In this document: positions 12,713 through 14,719 of the stretch, piece after piece
How positions within the stretch are numbered: position 1 is the stretch's first letter
How the letters are laid out: each line of letters starts with the position of its first letter
Assembly (NCBI GenBank): GCA_905373085.1
Contig: CAJPRR010000044.1
Location: 1 to 14,719 of the forward strand
Origin: an uncultured Selenomonas sp.
GTDB lineage: Bacteria; Bacillota; Negativicutes; Selenomonadales; Selenomonadaceae
DNA length: 14,719 nucleotides
Reading direction: 5' to 3'
Position numbers and translations under genes: made by a program
Notes under the pieces: generated by a model
What the model was told of the DNA's origin: nothing
Databases searched by the model: none
Seen by the model: only the letters and a program-made list of their open reading frames with translations

Positions 12713-14029
12713 ATGGCTGAAGGAAAAAAGATACGTCCGGCAAAGAGGGGGCTGACGGGGAAGATCCGCGTGCCCGGGGACAAGTCCGTCTCGCATCGCA
12801 GCGTGATGTTTTCCGCCATAGCGAAAGGAAAGGTGCACGTCCGAAACTTCCTCGAAGCGGCGGACTGCCTGTCGACAGCGGCATGCATGCGGGCGCTCGG
12901 CGCAGGTGTCGAGCGGCAGGCGGACGGCTCCCTCCTCGTCACGGGCGTCGGCCTGCATGGCTTGAAAGAGCCGCAGGGCGTCCTCGATGCGGGAAATTCC
13001 GGCACGACGCTGCGTCTTCTGCTGGGGATTCTCGCGGCGCAGCCGTTCTTTTCGGCGCTCTTGGGCGACGCTTCGCTCTCGCGCCGCCCCATGGGGCGCG
13101 TCGTCGAGCCGCTCGCACGCATGGGCGCGGCGATTCGAGGACGCGGCGCGGATCGCTTCCTGCCGCTCGCCGTACTGCCGCACGAGGGAAGGCTTCGTGC
13201 GATGGACTATGAAAGTCCCGTCGCGAGCGCACAAGTGAAGTCGGCGGCGCTTCTTGCGGGTCTTTATGCGGACGGCGAGACTTGCGTGACGGAGCCTGCC
13301 CTTTCCCGCGACCATACGGAACGCATGCTCAGCGCCTTCGGTGCAAGGATTGAGCGCGAGGGGACGAAGGTGACGATCGAGCCGGTCGACGAACTGTTTG
13401 CGCCCGAGGAAATCCGTGTGCCCGGCGACATCAGTTCTGCCGCGTACTGGCTCGTCGCAGCGTCTCTCATCGAGGGCAGCGACATCATCCTGCAGGATGT
13501 AGGCGTCAATCCGACGCGCACGGGCATTCTCGATGTATTGTCCGACATGGGTGCGAACATCACCGTCTGCAGCGAGCGTGAGAGCGGCGGCGAGACGCTC
13601 GCTGACGTCCGCGTGCGGACGGCTTCTCTTCGCGGCGCATCGTTTGGCGGCGAGATCATTCCGCGCCTCATCGACGAGATCCCGATCCTCGCTGTCGCGG
13701 CTCTCTTTGCAGACGGCGACACCGTGATTTCAGGCGCGGCGGAACTGCGCGTCAAGGAGACCGACCGCCTTGCAGCGGTGACGGCAGAACTCAATCGTCT
13801 CGCCCCGGGCGCTGTCGAGGCGAAAGAGGACGGCATGGTCATCCATGGCGGGCGCACGCTTTCGCCCGCCTCCTGCCGCACCTACGACGATCATCGCATG
13901 GCGATGTCTCTCGCCGTGGCAGGCGCCGCAGGAGAGGGCGTGACGCTCGATGCGCCATCCTGCGTCAATATCTCATATCCGTCCTTTTACGAGACATTGG
14001 ACGGGCTTGTGCAACAGGGGGGAAGATGA
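12713..14029 (+). CDS. aroA: 3-phosphoshikimate 1-carboxyvinyltransferase (EPSP synthase, class II)
   Basis: This 438-aa enzyme joins phosphoenolpyruvate and shikimate-3-phosphate, the sixth step of the shikimate pathway. Visible sites are VPGDKSVSHRSVMF (Lys24, Ser25, Arg29 binding substrates), DAGNSGTTLRLLLG (residues 92-105, Gly97 at the PEP-contact position), LSRRPMGRVVEPLARMG, and SAQVKSAALLAGL. LIDEIPIL follows with Asp321/Glu322, then ELRVKETDRL with Lys348/Glu349. The GDKS-SHRS-MF and RPMGRV forms are those of class II enzymes (CP4 and Bacillus type). I prefer the ATG at 12713 because GGGAGG lies 6 nt upstream; the ATG at 12707 abuts it. It is 12 nt after the flavoprotein stop and overlaps cmk by 4 nt. 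Confidence 0.97.
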   Translation: MAEGKKIRPAKRGLTGKIRVPGDKSVSHRSVMFSAIAKGKVHVRNFLEAADCLSTAACMRALGAGVERQADGSLLVTGVGLHGLKEPQGVLDAGNSGTTLRLLLGILAAQPFFSALLGDASLSRRPMGRVVEPLARMGAAIRGRGADRFLPLAVLPHEGRLRAMDYESPVASAQVKSAALLAGLYADGETCVTEPALSRDHTERMLSAFGARIEREGTKVTIEPVDELFAPEEIRVPGDISSAAYWLVAASLIEGSDIILQDVGVNPTRTGILDVLSDMGANITVCSERESGGETLADVRVRTASLRGASFGGEIIPRLIDEIPILAVAALFADGDTVISGAAELRVKETDRLAAVTAELNRLAPGAVEAKEDGMVIHGGRTLSPASCRTYDDHRMAMSLAVAGAAGEGVTLDAPSCVNISYPSFYETLDGLVQQGGR

Positions 14030-14691
14030 TGGCAAAGAAACTCGTGGTGGCGATCGACGGGCCTGCGGGCGCGGGCAAGAGCACGGTCGCCCAGCTTGCG
14101 GCAAAGGAGCTTGGCTACACTTACATCGACACGGGCGCGATGTACCGCGCTGTCGCGTGGAAGGCGCTCAAGGCGGGTGAGCCTCTGACGGATGAGAAGA
14201 TTCTCGCCGCCGTCGCCGGCATCGAGGTCAGTCTGCGCTATGATGGGAAGCGGACGCAGGTCTTCGTCGACGGCGAGGAGGTTACGGACGAGATCCGCAC
14301 GCCTGCGGTCAGCGCCGTCGTATCGCAGGCGGCGCGCTTGGGTTCCGTGCGCGAGAAGATGGTCGAGCAGCAAAGGCGCATGGCGGACGCGGGCGGCGTG
14401 CTCATGGATGGCAGGGACATCGCCACGCACGTCCTGCCGAACGCCGACGTGAAGATCTTTCTCACGGCCTCCTTGGCAGAGCGTGCGAAGCGCCGCTGGA
14501 AGGAAATGAAGGAAAAGGGCTACGACATGACGCTCGCGGAGCTTGAGGCGGACATCGCGCGGCGCGACAAGGCGGACAGCGAGCGCGAGATCTCGCCGCT
14601 CGTGCAGGCGCCGGATGCAGACCTGCTCGATACGACGGGCATGGACATCGCCGCCGTCGTGCGTGCTGTCGTAGAAAGGTGCGGCAAATGA
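14026..14691 (+). CDS. cmk: cytidylate kinase
   Basis: This 221-aa enzyme phosphorylates CMP and dCMP to the diphosphates and is of normal length. It has the P-loop GPAGAGKST (residues 12-20), the substrate-binding YIDTGAMYRAVAW and GRDIATHVLPNADVKIFL, and the lid region RRWKEMKEKGYDMT with ARRDKADSERE. The ATG at 14026 overlaps the aroA stop (ATGATG). A second in-frame ATG at 14029 has better spacing from the run of G at 14017-14022, so either could be used. aroA-cmk adjacency is common in Firmicutes. The stop codon overlaps the next ATG by 4 nt. Confidence 0.97.
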   Translation: MMAKKLVVAIDGPAGAGKSTVAQLAAKELGYTYIDTGAMYRAVAWKALKAGEPLTDEKILAAVAGIEVSLRYDGKRTQVFVDGEEVTDEIRTPAVSAVVSQAARLGSVREKMVEQQRRMADAGGVLMDGRDIATHVLPNADVKIFLTASLAERAKRRWKEMKEKGYDMTLAELEADIARRDKADSEREISPLVQAPDADLLDTTGMDIAAVVRAVVERCGK

Positions 14692-14719
14692 TTTACGCTC
14701 TGTTGAAAATCACTTTTGC
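14688..14719 (+). CDS. start of a further operon gene, possibly plsC (partial)
   Basis: The ATG at 14688 overlaps the cmk TGA (ATGA) and opens a frame running off the window end. The ten visible residues are MIYALLKITF, a hydrophobic start with one Lys. In many Firmicutes cmk is followed by a 1-acylglycerol-3-phosphate acyltransferase gene whose product starts with a hydrophobic segment of this type. That identity rests mainly on context. Confidence 0.45.
   Translation, partial: MIYALLKITF

Noticed and set aside
12992..13015. Glyphosate-insensitive EPSP synthase
   Set aside because: Although the enzyme is class II-like, the residue at the key PEP-contact position is Gly97 rather than the Ala of the tolerant CP4 enzyme, so the sequence alone does not support the claim.
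11402..13315. A 637-codon minus-strand open frame opposite the flavoprotein and aroA genes
   Set aside because: It spans two well-identified plus-strand genes and their junction, with the low-complexity Arg/His composition of a codon-bias shadow.
1..14719. CRISPR array, insertion sequence or prophage
   Set aside because: No direct repeat arrays, transposase or phage structural genes were seen on either strand.

Overview
This window looks like chromosomal DNA from a GC-rich member of the Negativicutes, most likely a Selenomonas-like organism. That is an inference from the codon bias toward G/C third positions, the CrcB, EpsC, DnaE, AroA and Cmk sequence types, and a tmRNA whose tag ends in the usual YALAA. 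No taxonomic search was possible. Most of the window is densely packed housekeeping sequence. One AT-richer patch (about 2550-3400) lies between the cysteine-pathway gene epsC and the tmRNA gene.

Bases 1-2550 (+ strand) hold the 3' end of an MFS transporter gene, the fluoride channel gene crcB three bases after it, and a strong terminator. A promoter then abuts an esterase-like gene whose nucleophile and histidine positions look substituted. It is followed by epsC (serine O-acetyltransferase) and its terminator.

Bases 2550-3850 hold a small HNH protein gene (90 aa), a 55-aa TTG-initiated two-segment membrane protein gene, and ssrA (tmRNA). The tmRNA has a clear promoter, a leader hairpin, a readable tag (A)ANEDYALAA and a G3:U70 acceptor pair. 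An 18-bp perfect hairpin ends the tmRNA transcript and probably also the convergent minus-strand operon.

Bases 3852-6789 (minus strand) form a two-gene operon. The first gene encodes a 752-aa GAF-PAS-degenerate GGDEF-EAL protein, predicted to be a cyclic-di-GMP phosphodiesterase. It overlaps by 8 nt a gene for a 228-aa soluble protein I do not recognise. Its sigma70-type promoter and that of dnaE lie back to back in the 6790-7037 gap.

Bases 7038-14719 (+ strand) read as one long probable operon: dnaE, a 63-aa DUF2007-like gene, an rluB-type pseudouridine synthase, a HI0933/BaiN-type flavoprotein, aroA (class II EPSP synthase), cmk, and the first ten codons of a further gene. Three of its junctions are 4-nt ATGA overlaps, which indicates translational coupling. 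The products serve replication, ribosome maturation, aromatic biosynthesis and nucleotide supply.

I found no CRISPR array, insertion sequence, integrase or clear multi-gene defence system. The best leads for something undescribed are the HNH plus tiny membrane protein pair beside ssrA, the unknown protein coupled to the EAL protein, and the apparent pseudo-esterase.
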